Notes: generated from the sequence alone by a model not told the origin. Shown: positions 16,621-25,277, counted from the first letter of the stretch. The stretch: 64,000 nt of DNA from Methanospirillum hungatei JF-1 (GCF_000013445.1 NC_007796.1:1214936-1278935); one strand, 5' to 3'. Program-made: numbers and translations.

Positions 16621-19600
16621 AACACACCTCTCTCCTTATTGAGCCTGGATAGTTCACGGGAATAACAGGACTCACATAGACCGGTCTGTGCAGATGAATC
16701 GTGCCATGCAACTGCAAACGTGTTGCACACCTGACACCGGCCAAGGTCCCGATCTACCCGTTTCATCATATGCAGATCAAGCGTTGGTAGCATCACCAAA
16801 CGTGCTACATGCCTGCTCGCTGCCCGGGAATAACACTCCTCACAGAGCATGACCGGCTCTTTCTGATTCTTCAGATCTGATTTCGTGCAGGAATACACCG
16901 TATGAGCCCTGCCACAGACTGCACACCTGACTTTTGACGGCCAGCCCGATATACGGGTAAAGTCAGAGGGACGGATCTGTGAAATCGGTATTGAAGCAGG
17001 ATTACTGCAGGATGCGGAAAAGATCCGCTCCCTATCTGCCTGGGAAAGTTCATTTTCACCGGCATTCAGAAGTTTTTGAGTGTTGTGTTCTGCAGAGGCG
17101 GAACCACACACCGGTGGACGAGGTTCCAGATGCTCATCTAATCCGTTTTGTGTGAGTGTATGTTCTGCTTCACATAAGGGAGTACTACTATGTACATATG
17201 TATATGTACTATTCTGAGTAATATCCGCGGTTTTTGATTGTGAAGCACTTGCTTCACTCGTGCAGCAATCATCCTTATTTTTCCGCACTGCTTCACTGAC
17301 TGATTTCTCCGGACCATTCTGAGCCATGTGAGTCGTTTGACCCTCTGCACACTCGAAGATCTCCACAACATCAGAGCAACCAGAGAGAGCACCACATTTA
17401 GATGGATCATACTCATCTCCATCATCAGAATCAGAAGAGGCATGGGGATCAAAAGAGTCAATGGGATCATCCGGATCGATAGGAAGATCTGAATCAGAAT
17501 CACTTGATTCATCACCGTCATCAGGATCACGCCCTGAACACCCGGACTCATCCCGGAGACTGACCGCTCCACCCTTTACCCATGCTGCATACAGGGAGGC
17601 ATCCCAGGCATAGACCTTCGTTCTCCGCTGAATCGTCCGACCATCTTCACCGGTCGTCACCGCCCGCTCATACACCGATATAGCAGGACACTTCTCAAGA
17701 AGGCCTGAATACGTATTTCCACGGGAATTATACCCGTTGAGGAGTTTGTAGATCGATGAACTTGCCCACCCGGTAATCCTCTGCAGCTCAGGAACCGTCA
17801 TCTCAACAAGCCCCATTTTCTCAATAGAATTGATGAGGGTAGCCTCCCTCCTCGTCAGTTTCGTGGACTGGCCACCGGTCTCACCATTGAGAGCATCATA
17901 CAGCCGTACCGCTTCAGAAAAATCATCAATGGTCGCAGAGATACAAACCATCCCATCCCGGATCGTCCGCTCCCGTTGAAACTGCATGAGGATTGCATGA
18001 GTCTTTATCAGATCAAGCAACATATCCGGGTTTCTCCGGTTCGACGCAGACTGGAACTGAATACGCTCTGCATAGGGGATCAGAACAAAGGCAGGCTCAA
18101 GTTTTCGCCACATCTCCCTGACAACCAGCACATCCTCCCGGTCGTCTCCTCTGGTATCAGGAAGGTGAGCAGCTTCAGCCAGCATCCGGGATAATACCCG
18201 TTTATCCTGCTCCTCACTATCATCAATCCAGGCAGTTAGCATCCTGTTAAAAACCTGGTCATCCCCGGCACCTTCCACCTTGGCTATCCACCAAACACAT
18301 CGCTCCGGGATTGTACAGGTAACAGCATTCCGGTCTTTACTTACCGTACGGTAGGTAAACGGACGCTGAAATGATGTAGTTACGCCCTTTAAAATCTCCT
18401 GCATCTGATCTGAAAGTGTTACATCGTCAAGGGCAATGACCGTCCCAGGCTGAAGATCCTTGATGTAAAAGAGTGCCTTATCACTCATCCGGCCACTGAG
18501 CCTGACTTCCGGCGGGACAAGATTCATCATGGTATCAATAGCATGAGACTTGCCCTTCCCTGACTCTCCGGTTATCGAGACATGAAGTCCCTTGGAGTTG
18601 ATCACCGACCGGGACGCAAGAGACATGATGAGGCACTCGGCAACGACCCGGTCTCCTTCATGGTCATGGGAGAAGGTGTCAAGCATGTACGGGATGGGGT
18701 CTGCCGTGGTGAGAATCCGTTCTGCTTTCTCCTCTATTCCAGGATCAGATAGTGATGCCGGAACTCTCCCTTCATAGACCGCCTTATCCCGAATCCGATC
18801 TCCTCGGAGTTTTTTCAGTCGGTCTTCTATATCAGAGGTCCCGTCATACTTCCGTTTCAGGTCCTGCCACCGCTGGGTTCCTCCTCCGCATGAATCATGA
18901 TGACATCCGGCAAAGATGGCACCTGAACTGAACTGGATGGCATACGCTCCGTCCTGATGGGCGTCAGAGAACGGACACTGGTCCAGGATGTAGAGTGTCC
19001 CGTCAGCGTAGGGTTTTGCCACATAGCCAAGGTCATGACTTTTAAGCCAGGAGGCAAGGTCTGTCACGGGTTCTTCTTTTCCGGTTTTGGTCATCTTCTC
19101 CGGTTCTTTTGGAAAGATTTTGCCAAGTCGGTGAAGGTCAGAATCAGGAACCAGTGTAAGCCGTTCAGGCCCTGCAAAAAGACAGGCTTTTCGATGAGGA
19201 CGCTCGGTTGTATTATCACCTTTCCGTGATGTAGTGCCATAGAGTTTCCATATCCGGGCTGCGTTAAAGTTGGCACAATCAACTGTGCAGACTTCATCAG
19301 AGAAGAGGAGATGCAGGGTATGCAGGCAGGATTTGATAAGTTCCCGGCTGTCATCATCATTTGGCAGGTCTATCCGGTACAAGAGATGGGCCCCGTTTCC
19401 TGAATCTGCTCGGAGAGGAGCGGGCCAGCCAAGAGAGGTGAGATATGCAGCAATTTCATCCGCCTTTCTGAATGCTGCTGCATGTTCCTCGTCAGAGGAG
19501 GAGACACCGGATGGACGCTTAGGATCGATGTCTATCGGAAGCCAGACTCTGCGGGTGATATCGTGATCTGCGGTTGTAGCATCCTTTTTTGTTAGACGCA

Positions 19601-19835
19601 TGATTATCCGGTTCTCCCGCCGTGCAAGGAGTGCCGGGTTGATTTCGTTTAAGGTGATGTATATCCCTTTTATCTGCGGATTTGAGTCTAGGATCTTCAC
19701 CGCTTGTGCAAGTTTTGCCGGATTGTTGTAGTATCCTGATCCGATTCCATCCTGGGTGATAATCCTGACCTCTACAACCTGATCCTTTCTGGTAAGTGTT
19801 AAAAGGGATGAGAGGATGGGGTCTGCTTCGGTCAT
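16617..19835 (-). CDS. PrimPol-like primase/ATPase with C-terminal zinc fingers
   Basis: 1072 residues. The N-terminal domain is of the archaeo-eukaryotic primase type found in viruses and plasmids: DIDPKRPSG at about 102-110, then DSGNGAHLLYRIDLP and a later ARIWKLYGT...RKGDNT block. A cysteine/histidine cluster near residue 280-315 resembles a zinc knuckle. A P-loop GESGKGKSH lies at about 425-433 with a Walker B-like VIALDDV about 40 residues later, so a helicase-like ATPase follows. Residues about 765-812 are an aspartate/serine-rich linker, and four CxxC pairs between about 968 and 1060 make two zinc fingers. Likely the replication initiator of an extrachromosomal or integrated element. 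Overlaps both neighbours by four bases. Confidence 0.88.
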   Translation of the reverse strand: MTEADPILSSLLTLTRKDQVVEVRIITQDGIGSGYYNNPAKLAQAVKILDSNPQIKGIYITLNEINPALLARRENRIIMRLTKKDATTADHDITRRVWLPIDIDPKRPSGVSSSDEEHAAAFRKADEIAAYLTSLGWPAPLRADSGNGAHLLYRIDLPNDDDSRELIKSCLHTLHLLFSDEVCTVDCANFNAARIWKLYGTTSRKGDNTTERPHRKACLFAGPERLTLVPDSDLHRLGKIFPKEPEKMTKTGKEEPVTDLASWLKSHDLGYVAKPYADGTLYILDQCPFSDAHQDGAYAIQFSSGAIFAGCHHDSCGGGTQRWQDLKRKYDGTSDIEDRLKKLRGDRIRDKAVYEGRVPASLSDPGIEEKAERILTTADPIPYMLDTFSHDHEGDRVVAECLIMSLASRSVINSKGLHVSITGESGKGKSHAIDTMMNLVPPEVRLSGRMSDKALFYIKDLQPGTVIALDDVTLSDQMQEILKGVTTSFQRPFTYRTVSKDRNAVTCTIPERCVWWIAKVEGAGDDQVFNRMLTAWIDDSEEQDKRVLSRMLAEAAHLPDTRGDDREDVLVVREMWRKLEPAFVLIPYAERIQFQSASNRRNPDMLLDLIKTHAILMQFQRERTIRDGMVCISATIDDFSEAVRLYDALNGETGGQSTKLTRREATLINSIEKMGLVEMTVPELQRITGWASSSIYKLLNGYNSRGNTYSGLLEKCPAISVYERAVTTGEDGRTIQRRTKVYAWDASLYAAWVKGGAVSLRDESGCSGRDPDDGDESSDSDSDLPIDPDDPIDSFDPHASSDSDDGDEYDPSKCGALSGCSDVVEIFECAEGQTTHMAQNGPEKSVSEAVRKNKDDCCTSEASASQSKTADITQNSTYTYVHSSTPLCEAEHTLTQNGLDEHLEPRPPVCGSASAEHNTQKLLNAGENELSQADRERIFSASCSNPASIPISQIRPSDFTRISGWPSKVRCAVCGRAHTVYSCTKSDLKNQKEPVMLCEECYSRAASRHVARLVMLPTLDLHMMKRVDRDLGRCQVCNTFAVAWHDSSAQTGLCESCYSRELSRLNKERGVL

Positions 19836-20176
19836 ATGAGACCCCCGGATAAGGCACGAAATCCTCCGGCCATGACATGATACCGTTTCCAGTCCAGACC
19901 TCCTCCAATCCAGAGTTCAACCCTGCCTGGGCAGAGGATACTGCTGACAAAGGAGCGAAGCCGGTCAAGATGGGCAGTATATTTCTTCTTTGGTTTCATG
20001 CCGCGAACGGAGAATGCCCTGACGAAAAGAATGTCCTCCCGTCCTTTCCAGGCAATAAAATCAACCGGGTAGTGACGATTGGTAAGATGCATCGTGCAAT
20101 ACCCATGAGCCTCCAGAAATGACCTGGCTGCATGAGGAGCGGTTCGCATGGTCTGGTATTGAGGTATACCGGTCAT
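19832..20176 (-). CDS. Small protein, possible PD-(D/E)XK-like fold
   Basis: 114 residues from the ATG at 20176, which overlaps the preceding stop (ATGA); longer readings lack support. The segment YPVDFIAWKGREDILFVRAF resembles the core of Holliday-junction-resolvase-like nucleases, where DxxA(W)..(x)n..FVEVK is usual, but the final E-x-K is replaced by RAF, so the nuclease would be inactive or the match misleading. The C-terminal end has LWIGGGLDWKRYHV, like the closing strands of that fold. It is followed directly by the primase gene, so a replication or repair role in the element is plausible. Confidence 0.6.
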   Translation of the reverse strand: MTGIPQYQTMRTAPHAARSFLEAHGYCTMHLTNRHYPVDFIAWKGREDILFVRAFSVRGMKPKKKYTAHLDRLRSFVSSILCPGRVELWIGGGLDWKRYHVMAGGFRALSGGLI

Positions 20177-20400
20177 GCAACCCACCCAGACCGCTGCCTT
20201 GAACCTGAAGAAACGTAGGTAGGTTTTTCTAATGCCAAAATAATGTATGAATAGTCCCCTTCTGTGATCCGCCGCCAAGCTAGGTCATCGGTTGGGGACT
20301 GGGCATTCTTCTTCTCTTCTCGTGTTTGTCCTGGGTTGTATCTCACCGGTTCTTCTTCGGTGTGGATATCCCGGTGTATACGCACGGATGTTTCGTTCAT
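20173..20400 (-). CDS. Unknown 75-aa protein, first gene of the element cassette
   Basis: 75 residues, hydrophilic, mixed charge, with no motif I recognise. The ATG at 20400 is preceded by AGGAGAGGT at a good spacing and its stop overlaps the next start, so the gene is probably real. A TATA-like box and a palindrome lie about 110-135 bases upstream. Small first genes of such cassettes are often regulators, but nothing in this protein shows DNA binding. Confidence 0.6.
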   Translation of the reverse strand: MNETSVRIHRDIHTEEEPVRYNPGQTREEKKNAQSPTDDLAWRRITEGDYSYIILALEKPTYVSSGSRQRSGWVA

Positions 20401-20509
20401 GCTGTTACCTCTCCTGCCGGAATGGAAAGACCACAGGGGTTTTAACAGGGGTCAGTCCTCTTCCGGAAGGGAGAAGAGCATGCATCCGGCATGGATTAAA
20501 ATTTAGCGA

Positions 20510-20536
20510 TTTATGATCCATAAATAGGATATATTA
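20510..20536 (-). promoter_or_regulatory. Possible promoter and operator of the primase cassette
   Basis: On the minus strand a TATA-like AATATATCC (20528-20536) is followed within five bases by TTTATGGATCATAAA (20510-20524), a perfect 6-base inverted repeat with a 3-base centre. The repeat would lie between TATA box and transcription start, where archaeal repressors commonly bind. The leader to the ATG at 20400 would then be about 105 bases. Confidence 0.4.
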
Positions 20537-20579
20537 TGCATAGAAATCAGATCAACCATGAGGGTGCGGATAGGAAAGG

Positions 20580-20774
20580 GTCCTTGTTGAGAGATATTTA
20601 TCGTTCATACATCTGAGAGAGGGCAGAGGGGAAGTCCTCCGTTCATCTGGTGCAGCTACTGCTAGTATTTCAGAAAGGGTACGTATCATTCATCGAAGGA
20701 TGAACAGAAAGGGGGTTCATAGGTGAACCCATGACAACGATACGGTATTATTTTACCAAAGCAGAGTATCACTC
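20580..20774 (+). promoter_or_regulatory. Structured leader of the MFS gene
   Basis: Between the element and the MFS gene. A TATA-like ATATTTATC near 20595 could start a leader of about 150 bases. It holds GCAG-CTA-CTGC near 20652, TTCATC-GAAG-GATGAA (20689-20704) and GGGTTCA-TAGG-TGAACCC (20713-20730), three hairpins in a row. No U-run follows the last hairpin. It does not contain the fluoride riboswitch core. Could be an unrecognised RNA switch or operators; undecided. Confidence 0.4.
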
Positions 20775-21959
20775 ATGCACCTGGACAGGACTGCTCATCA
20801 TATAGCATACCGGATTATTATTATCCTCGGGATAGTCGCCCTTTTAGGAGATATCATATATGAGGGTGCCAGGAGTATCAGTGGCCCTTACCTGCTGACC
20901 CTTGGGGCATCTGCGGTCCTTGTTGGGACGATAACCGGCGCCGGTGAGTTTCTTGGATATGCAGTCCGGCTCATATCCGGCAGAGTTGCAGACTCTACCA
21001 GGATGTACTGGGCTTTGACCGCTCTCGGGTATGGGATGCTGATCACGGTGCCACTTCTTGCCTTCACCGGTTCATGGGAGATGGCAGCAGTCCTCTTCAT
21101 ACTTGAGCGAATTGGAAAAGGAATCCGTTCCCCGCCAAAAGATACCATCCTCTCCCATGCAACAGCACCCATCGGTCGGGGTATGGGATTTGGCATTCAT
21201 GAACTCCTGGACCAGATAGGAGCTGTTGCAGGCCCAGTCATTCTTGCAGTTGCTCTTGCCGGAACCGGGACCTATAAGGAGGGATTTCTTCTCCTCTTCA
21301 TTCCATTCATCATCCTCATCGGACTTGTCCTGGTTGCATGGAGACTCCTCCCTGACCCCGTGTCATTTGAGAAAGGTCATATCGCTCTCTACAGTGAGGC
21401 TACTGGGATCGGTCGGGAATTCATCATGTTCTCAGTCTTCACCCTCCTCTGCACAGCCGGGTTTCTCTCCTTCCCGCTCATATCCTTTCATGCATTACAG
21501 ACCGGTCTCATGGTTGCATATGAAATACCTCTTCTCTATGCCGGTGCTATGTTGGTGGATGCAGCTATTGCTCCCATTGCCGGAAGACTCTATGATACAA
21601 AAGGGATTATCCTCCTCCTCCCAATTCCCCTCATCGGTATCATCCTCCCGTTCCTGGGATTTGGTATGGGCAGGGAACTCATCTTCCTCTCAGCAATCCT
21701 CTTTGGTATATCAATGGGAATCCAGGAGACTGTTCTTCGTGCTGCTATTGCAGACCGGATTCATATCTCAAAGCGGGGAACCGCCTATGGCATATTCAAT
21801 ACCATCTATGGAGCAGGGTTTTTTATCGGTGGAATACTTGTCGGCTGGATGTATGAGAATTACACGGCATTTGCACCGGCTGTCCCGGCAATGGTGTCAC
21901 TTGCCGCCTGCATCGTCTTTATCAGGGTATGGCGATCTTCAGACCACCAGGAATCGTAA
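20775..21959 (+). CDS. MFS family transporter
   Basis: 394 residues with about 12 hydrophobic segments and the MFS loop 2-3 signature in the form RLISGRVADSTRMYW near residue 66-80. The conserved stretch GKGIRSPPKDTILSHA near residue 118 is typical of a subfamily of MFS proteins in bacteria and archaea whose substrate is generally unassigned. No soluble domain. It precedes the first candidate fluoride riboswitch by about 105 bases and is the same orientation, but its own leader lacks that motif. A role in drug or anion efflux is possible; the substrate cannot be read from the sequence. Confidence 0.85.
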   Translation: MHLDRTAHHIAYRIIIILGIVALLGDIIYEGARSISGPYLLTLGASAVLVGTITGAGEFLGYAVRLISGRVADSTRMYWALTALGYGMLITVPLLAFTGSWEMAAVLFILERIGKGIRSPPKDTILSHATAPIGRGMGFGIHELLDQIGAVAGPVILAVALAGTGTYKEGFLLLFIPFIILIGLVLVAWRLLPDPVSFEKGHIALYSEATGIGREFIMFSVFTLLCTAGFLSFPLISFHALQTGLMVAYEIPLLYAGAMLVDAAIAPIAGRLYDTKGIILLLPIPLIGIILPFLGFGMGRELIFLSAILFGISMGIQETVLRAAIADRIHISKRGTAYGIFNTIYGAGFFIGGILVGWMYENYTAFAPAVPAMVSLAACIVFIRVWRSSDHQES

Positions 21960-22066
21960 AATTCTTTCATACCTTTTCTGGCATTGGTAAAATCAAACCC
22001 TTACCTTTTATTATGAAATTACTCCAATAGGTACATACAGCAGGTCCTCCCTTCAAGAAATCCTGC

Positions 22067-22116
22067 CGGTGATGAGATCCACCGTAAACCGCCCGCTGCT
22101 AATGACTTCTACCCGG
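22067..22116 (+). ncRNA. Candidate fluoride (crcB-motif) riboswitch, divergent copy
   Basis: GGTGATGAGATCCACC (22068-22083) forms the P1 stem GGTG/CACC with loop ATGAGATC, followed by the conserved AAACCGCC and then CTAATGACTTCTACC. Order and spacing match the crcB motif. The pseudoknot between loop GAGATC and GACTTC has one mismatch and one G-U pair, and P3 is only two base pairs, so the copy is weaker than the one at 23411. It ends eight bases before the ATG at 22124, which would allow control by masking or exposing the start region. Confidence 0.65.
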
Positions 22117-22123
22117 AAGACGT

Positions 22124-22966
22124 ATGTTATCCGAAGGTGAAAAGGAAAAAACGATTCGCTATATCTCTGATCGTCGATGTCAAAGTGGCGGATATTGTTT
22201 TTATCAGCTCGATGAGCCAAATCTGTCTGATACCTGGTATGCCCTGGGCTGCTTAGAGGTTCTGCAAGCGGCTTTTTCAGACAATCTGACACAGGAGTAT
22301 CTATCCCGCTTTGTTAATCAAACCCGGGGATTATCAGGGTTATACCGGCTGTGGTATCTTTTCTGGTCATTCCGGTATCTAAAAAGAACAATTCCAGAAC
22401 AACTTATTGCTCACCTGTTAGCCTGTCCTGTGCCGACGATATTCCACTCCGGAACGATTGAATCTGCATCATTATTTGAGCCACTCTACTGTTATGTTAT
22501 TCTCTGTGAGGAGGCAGGCATACAGCATTCCGAATCAGAAAGGAAAAAAATTCAGGAAGAAGTGTTAAGGTGGCAGCACCCATCCGGAGGGTTTGGTCGT
22601 GATAAGGCAACCCTTATTGAGACAAGGCATGCAGTCGCGATTCTGCAGGGATTCCATATAGAGACGGATGCAGAGAGGATCTATTCATTTCTTACCAGGT
22701 GTATCGACGAACAATCAGGATTCGTAAATGTTCCCTCCTCTCATCCTGGTTATCTTGAACATCTGGATGCCGGAATCGCCCTTGCCAAATTACTAAGCCG
22801 TCCGGTTCCAAACCGTTACCAATGCCTCCTGTATCTCGATAAATGTAGAAATACTAATGGCGGATATGCACGGTCCGGATTTGGAGGGAATTCAACACTT
22901 GAATATACCTGGTATGCAATCCGGAGTCTGTGTGGGTTACATAACAAAACCGGCTGGAACTGGTAA
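22124..22966 (+). CDS. Prenyltransferase/squalene-cyclase-fold (alpha-alpha toroid) protein
   Basis: 280 residues made of repeats of the prenyltransferase/terpene-cyclase type: QSGGYCFY near residue 20, HPSGGFGRD near 152, EQSGFVNV near 203 and NGGYARSGFG near 247, each followed by a helix pair with an aspartate/histidine such as TRHAVAILQG. Such proteins include protein prenyltransferase subunits, squalene cyclases and many uncharacterised proteins. The cyclase DxDD motif is not visible, so it may bind a hydrophobic ligand rather than cyclise. The start lies right after a candidate fluoride riboswitch, which suggests fluoride control. Confidence 0.75.
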   Translation: MLSEGEKEKTIRYISDRRCQSGGYCFYQLDEPNLSDTWYALGCLEVLQAAFSDNLTQEYLSRFVNQTRGLSGLYRLWYLFWSFRYLKRTIPEQLIAHLLACPVPTIFHSGTIESASLFEPLYCYVILCEEAGIQHSESERKKIQEEVLRWQHPSGGFGRDKATLIETRHAVAILQGFHIETDAERIYSFLTRCIDEQSGFVNVPSSHPGYLEHLDAGIALAKLLSRPVPNRYQCLLYLDKCRNTNGGYARSGFGGNSTLEYTWYAIRSLCGLHNKTGWNW

Positions 22967-23011
22967 CATGGCTTGTTTCAAATTTTTAATTAAACCTATT
23001 GTGATAAATAA

Positions 23012-23367
23012 ATGACACCATATTATTGTTCATCATGCTGGCATGAAATCGAAGGAGAAGTATCATTCTGTCCGAATTGTAAAGGTACTAACCTTTGTTC
23101 AGAAGAGAGGTTTGCGGACACTCTCATAACCTGCCTTTCTCACCCGGTCCGGGAGTACCGGCTCATCGCTGTTGAGTCACTCGGAAATATCCGATATGAA
23201 CCGGGCAGCCATATCTTACCTCTATCGTTCAGTCAGAACAGGGTATGGAGATGAGAGAGGCAGCAGTTGAATCAATAAAAAGGATACATATGTACCAGCA
23301 AGGGATTGATCAGGAGAACCAAGATACACACTTCCATAAAAGTCAGATAGTACCTTTCCGTGAATAG
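23012..23367 (+). pseudogene. Zinc-ribbon/HEAT-repeat gene with a frameshift
   Basis: The first frame (23012-23254) encodes a zinc ribbon, CSSCWHEI...CPNC, and then the first helices of a HEAT repeat (REYRLIAVESLGNIRYEP). Near 23201-23206 homology moves to another frame, which goes on QPYLTSIVQSEQGMEMREAAVESIKRI and ends at 23365-23367. Together these make a normal PBS/HEAT pair of about 118 residues. Restoring the frame needs one added base, so either a 1-base deletion, a sequencing error or programmed frameshifting. The second frame's end is followed at once by the promoter of the next gene. Confidence 0.7.
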
Positions 23368-23387
23368 GGAAGATGTCAATACACCCA

Positions 23388-23396
23388 TTATACAAA
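23388..23396 (+). promoter_or_regulatory. TATA-like box before the fluoride riboswitch
   Basis: TTATACAAA lies 15-23 bases upstream of the first riboswitch stem, so transcription would start at the beginning of the aptamer, as expected for a riboswitch-controlled message. A second AT-rich CATATATG at 23397-23404 is nearer. Confidence 0.45.
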
Positions 23397-23410
23397 CATA
23401 TATGTCATAC

Positions 23411-23460
23411 TGGTGATGGAGTTCACCAAAACCGCCGTTCGGGCTGATAACTCCTACAGG
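23411..23460 (+). ncRNA. Fluoride (crcB-motif) riboswitch
   Basis: The sequence has every element of the crcB-motif aptamer in order. GGTGATGGAGTTCACC forms stem P1 (GGTG/CACC) with loop ATGGAGTT. AAAACCGCC follows, then a short P3 (GCC/GGC around GTTCG) and CTGATAACTCCTAC. The loop GGAGTT pairs perfectly with AACTCC (6 base pairs), the pseudoknot that defines the fluoride pocket. It lies 50 bases before the ATG of the dynamin-like GTPase at 23511. No crcB/fluC gene follows directly; the fluC pair is 5 kb away. Confidence 0.92.
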
Positions 23461-23510
23461 ATGTATATTATTGGCTTCATGGCCATCATTACAGATGTGG
23501 AGTATACTAC

Positions 23511-25277
23511 ATGCACAAAGACGGACACGATACCGGATCCCTGCTAGCACAGGATTATGAACTCCTGCAATCACTTGGTCCTGATTATACATCATACAAG
23601 GAACAAGTATCCGGTCTTATCTCGCGACTGGAAAGCGGACGATTTCATCTTGCTATCCTTGGTCAGTTCAAACGGGGGAAGAGCACATTTTTAAACGCCC
23701 TTCTTGGTGATGCAGTTCTCCCAAGTTCAGTCATCCCACTGACAGCAGTTCCGACTCTGATTACCTATAACCAGGAAAAAAACGTCAGAGTAAAGTATAT
23801 TAACGGGAAAGATGATGGAGTTTTTACATCTGATGACACGACCCTCATCAGGAAATTTGTTGAGGCCTATGTATCTGAAGAGTCAAATCCAAAGAACAAA
23901 CTTCAGGTACTCCAGGTTGAACTGACCTGGCCGGCAGAGATACTGGCAAAAGGGGTCGTTCTTATCGATACCCCCGGTGTAGGTTCAACCCATAAACATA
24001 ACACCGAAATGACGGTAAATTTTCTCTCTCAGTGTGATGCTGCGCTGTTTCTCGTTTCATCAGATCCACCGATCACCGAGATAGAACTGGAATTCCTTCA
24101 CCAGATAACGGATGCCATCCCCAGGATCTTTTTCCTCCTGAATAAGATAGATTATCTGAACGAGGAAGATATCGCCGTTGTCAGTGAATTTATCCGAAAA
24201 ATCCTCATTGAAAAGGGCAGCATCTCCGGGGATGTTCAGATATACCCGGTGTCCGCAAAACAGGGTCTTACTGCTCGTATGGAGAAGGATCCGGTCCTCT
24301 GGGAGAGAAGCGGGCTTTCCGAAGTATCTGATCATCTGGTTTCTTTCCTTGCTGAAGAGAAGACATCAGTTCTCGCAACGGCAATCAGGAAGAAGGCAGC
24401 GGTAGTTATTCGGGATGTGATGATGAGAAAGGCTCTCGAGGTACGATCCTTAGAACTTCCGATGAGTGACCTGCAGCGGCAACTCGAACTCTTCCGGGCA
24501 AAAGTAGAGGAAACACGTCTTCGTCAGGTCAGGACAAAGGACATTCTTGCAGGGGATCAGACACGGATCATTACGTGGCTTGAAGAAGCTGTGGCCAAAC
24601 TCCGGAAAAAAGCAGCGTCATATTTCACGGAAAAAGCAGTCGCAATTCTGGAACAGAACGGGTATAAACCGGATGAGGTCCATGATGTGATTGCTGAAGA
24701 GATTCCGGACTTTTTTGAGCATGAACTTCGGATTATTTCGCATACGACCGAGCAGACCGTAAGTCTTGTGTTAAATGAACACCAGCGTGATGTGGACGAA
24801 TTAATCCGTTCGATCAGAATGGCTGCCTCCAGTTATTTTGATATCCCTCTGCATGAGACCGGAGAGAAGAAAGTCTGGGCCCTTGAACATGAGCCATACT
24901 GGGTTGCTCGAAAGGGATGGCAGACCATGATGGGTATCCTGACTGAAGGAATTACGGGAAAACTGCTTCCCCTTTCAATTCGGAAAGGAAAGATCGTCTC
25001 AGAAGTTTCAGATAATATAATGCAGCTCATCCTGCATAATTCGGAAAATATCCGGTGGGCCACCCTGCAGAATATCAATATGACCTTCCTCCGGTTCCAT
25101 AGTGAATTTGATTCTGATATGAACCGGATTATTGAAGCAACAGAGGGGGCAATAGAGACTGCTATCAGATTCAGAACAGAACATGCTGAAAAGACTGCTG
25201 ATCGTCTTGCTGAATGCAAAATGGTTCTCCAGTATATAGAAGAGCGGGAACAACTGTATCAGAGTGATAATTCATGA
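23511..25277 (+). CDS. Dynamin-like GTPase under a fluoride riboswitch
   Basis: 588 residues. G1 GQFKRGKS is at 51-58, a switch threonine lies within PSSVIPLTAVPTLI (about 71-84), G3 DTPGVG at 153-158 and G4 NKID at 211-214. The rest is long and helical (about 290-588) as in dynamin-family stalks, with a hydrophobic-amphipathic part near residue 460-480 that could meet membrane. Bacterial relatives bind and remodel or repair membranes. The ATG is preceded by GTGGAG, and the leader holds the fluoride riboswitch at 23411-23460. Its stop overlaps the start of a 56-aa zinc protein by four bases. The link to fluoride stress is an inference from the leader. Confidence 0.9.
   Translation: MHKDGHDTGSLLAQDYELLQSLGPDYTSYKEQVSGLISRLESGRFHLAILGQFKRGKSTFLNALLGDAVLPSSVIPLTAVPTLITYNQEKNVRVKYINGKDDGVFTSDDTTLIRKFVEAYVSEESNPKNKLQVLQVELTWPAEILAKGVVLIDTPGVGSTHKHNTEMTVNFLSQCDAALFLVSSDPPITEIELEFLHQITDAIPRIFFLLNKIDYLNEEDIAVVSEFIRKILIEKGSISGDVQIYPVSAKQGLTARMEKDPVLWERSGLSEVSDHLVSFLAEEKTSVLATAIRKKAAVVIRDVMMRKALEVRSLELPMSDLQRQLELFRAKVEETRLRQVRTKDILAGDQTRIITWLEEAVAKLRKKAASYFTEKAVAILEQNGYKPDEVHDVIAEEIPDFFEHELRIISHTTEQTVSLVLNEHQRDVDELIRSIRMAASSYFDIPLHETGEKKVWALEHEPYWVARKGWQTMMGILTEGITGKLLPLSIRKGKIVSEVSDNIMQLILHNSENIRWATLQNINMTFLRFHSEFDSDMNRIIEATEGAIETAIRFRTEHAEKTADRLAECKMVLQYIEEREQLYQSDNS

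Noticed and set aside
20401-20774. tRNA or attachment site at the edge of the accessory element
   Set aside because: No cloverleaf, and I found no direct repeat shared with the 13.7-14.4 kb side by eye.
21226-21990. 254-codon frame inside the MFS gene
   Set aside because: It is a serine- and leucine-rich shadow in another frame of the MFS coding region.
23272-23595. 107-codon minus-strand frame across the fluoride riboswitch
   Set aside because: It is antisense to the aptamer and the GTPase start; its sequence has no family-like pattern.
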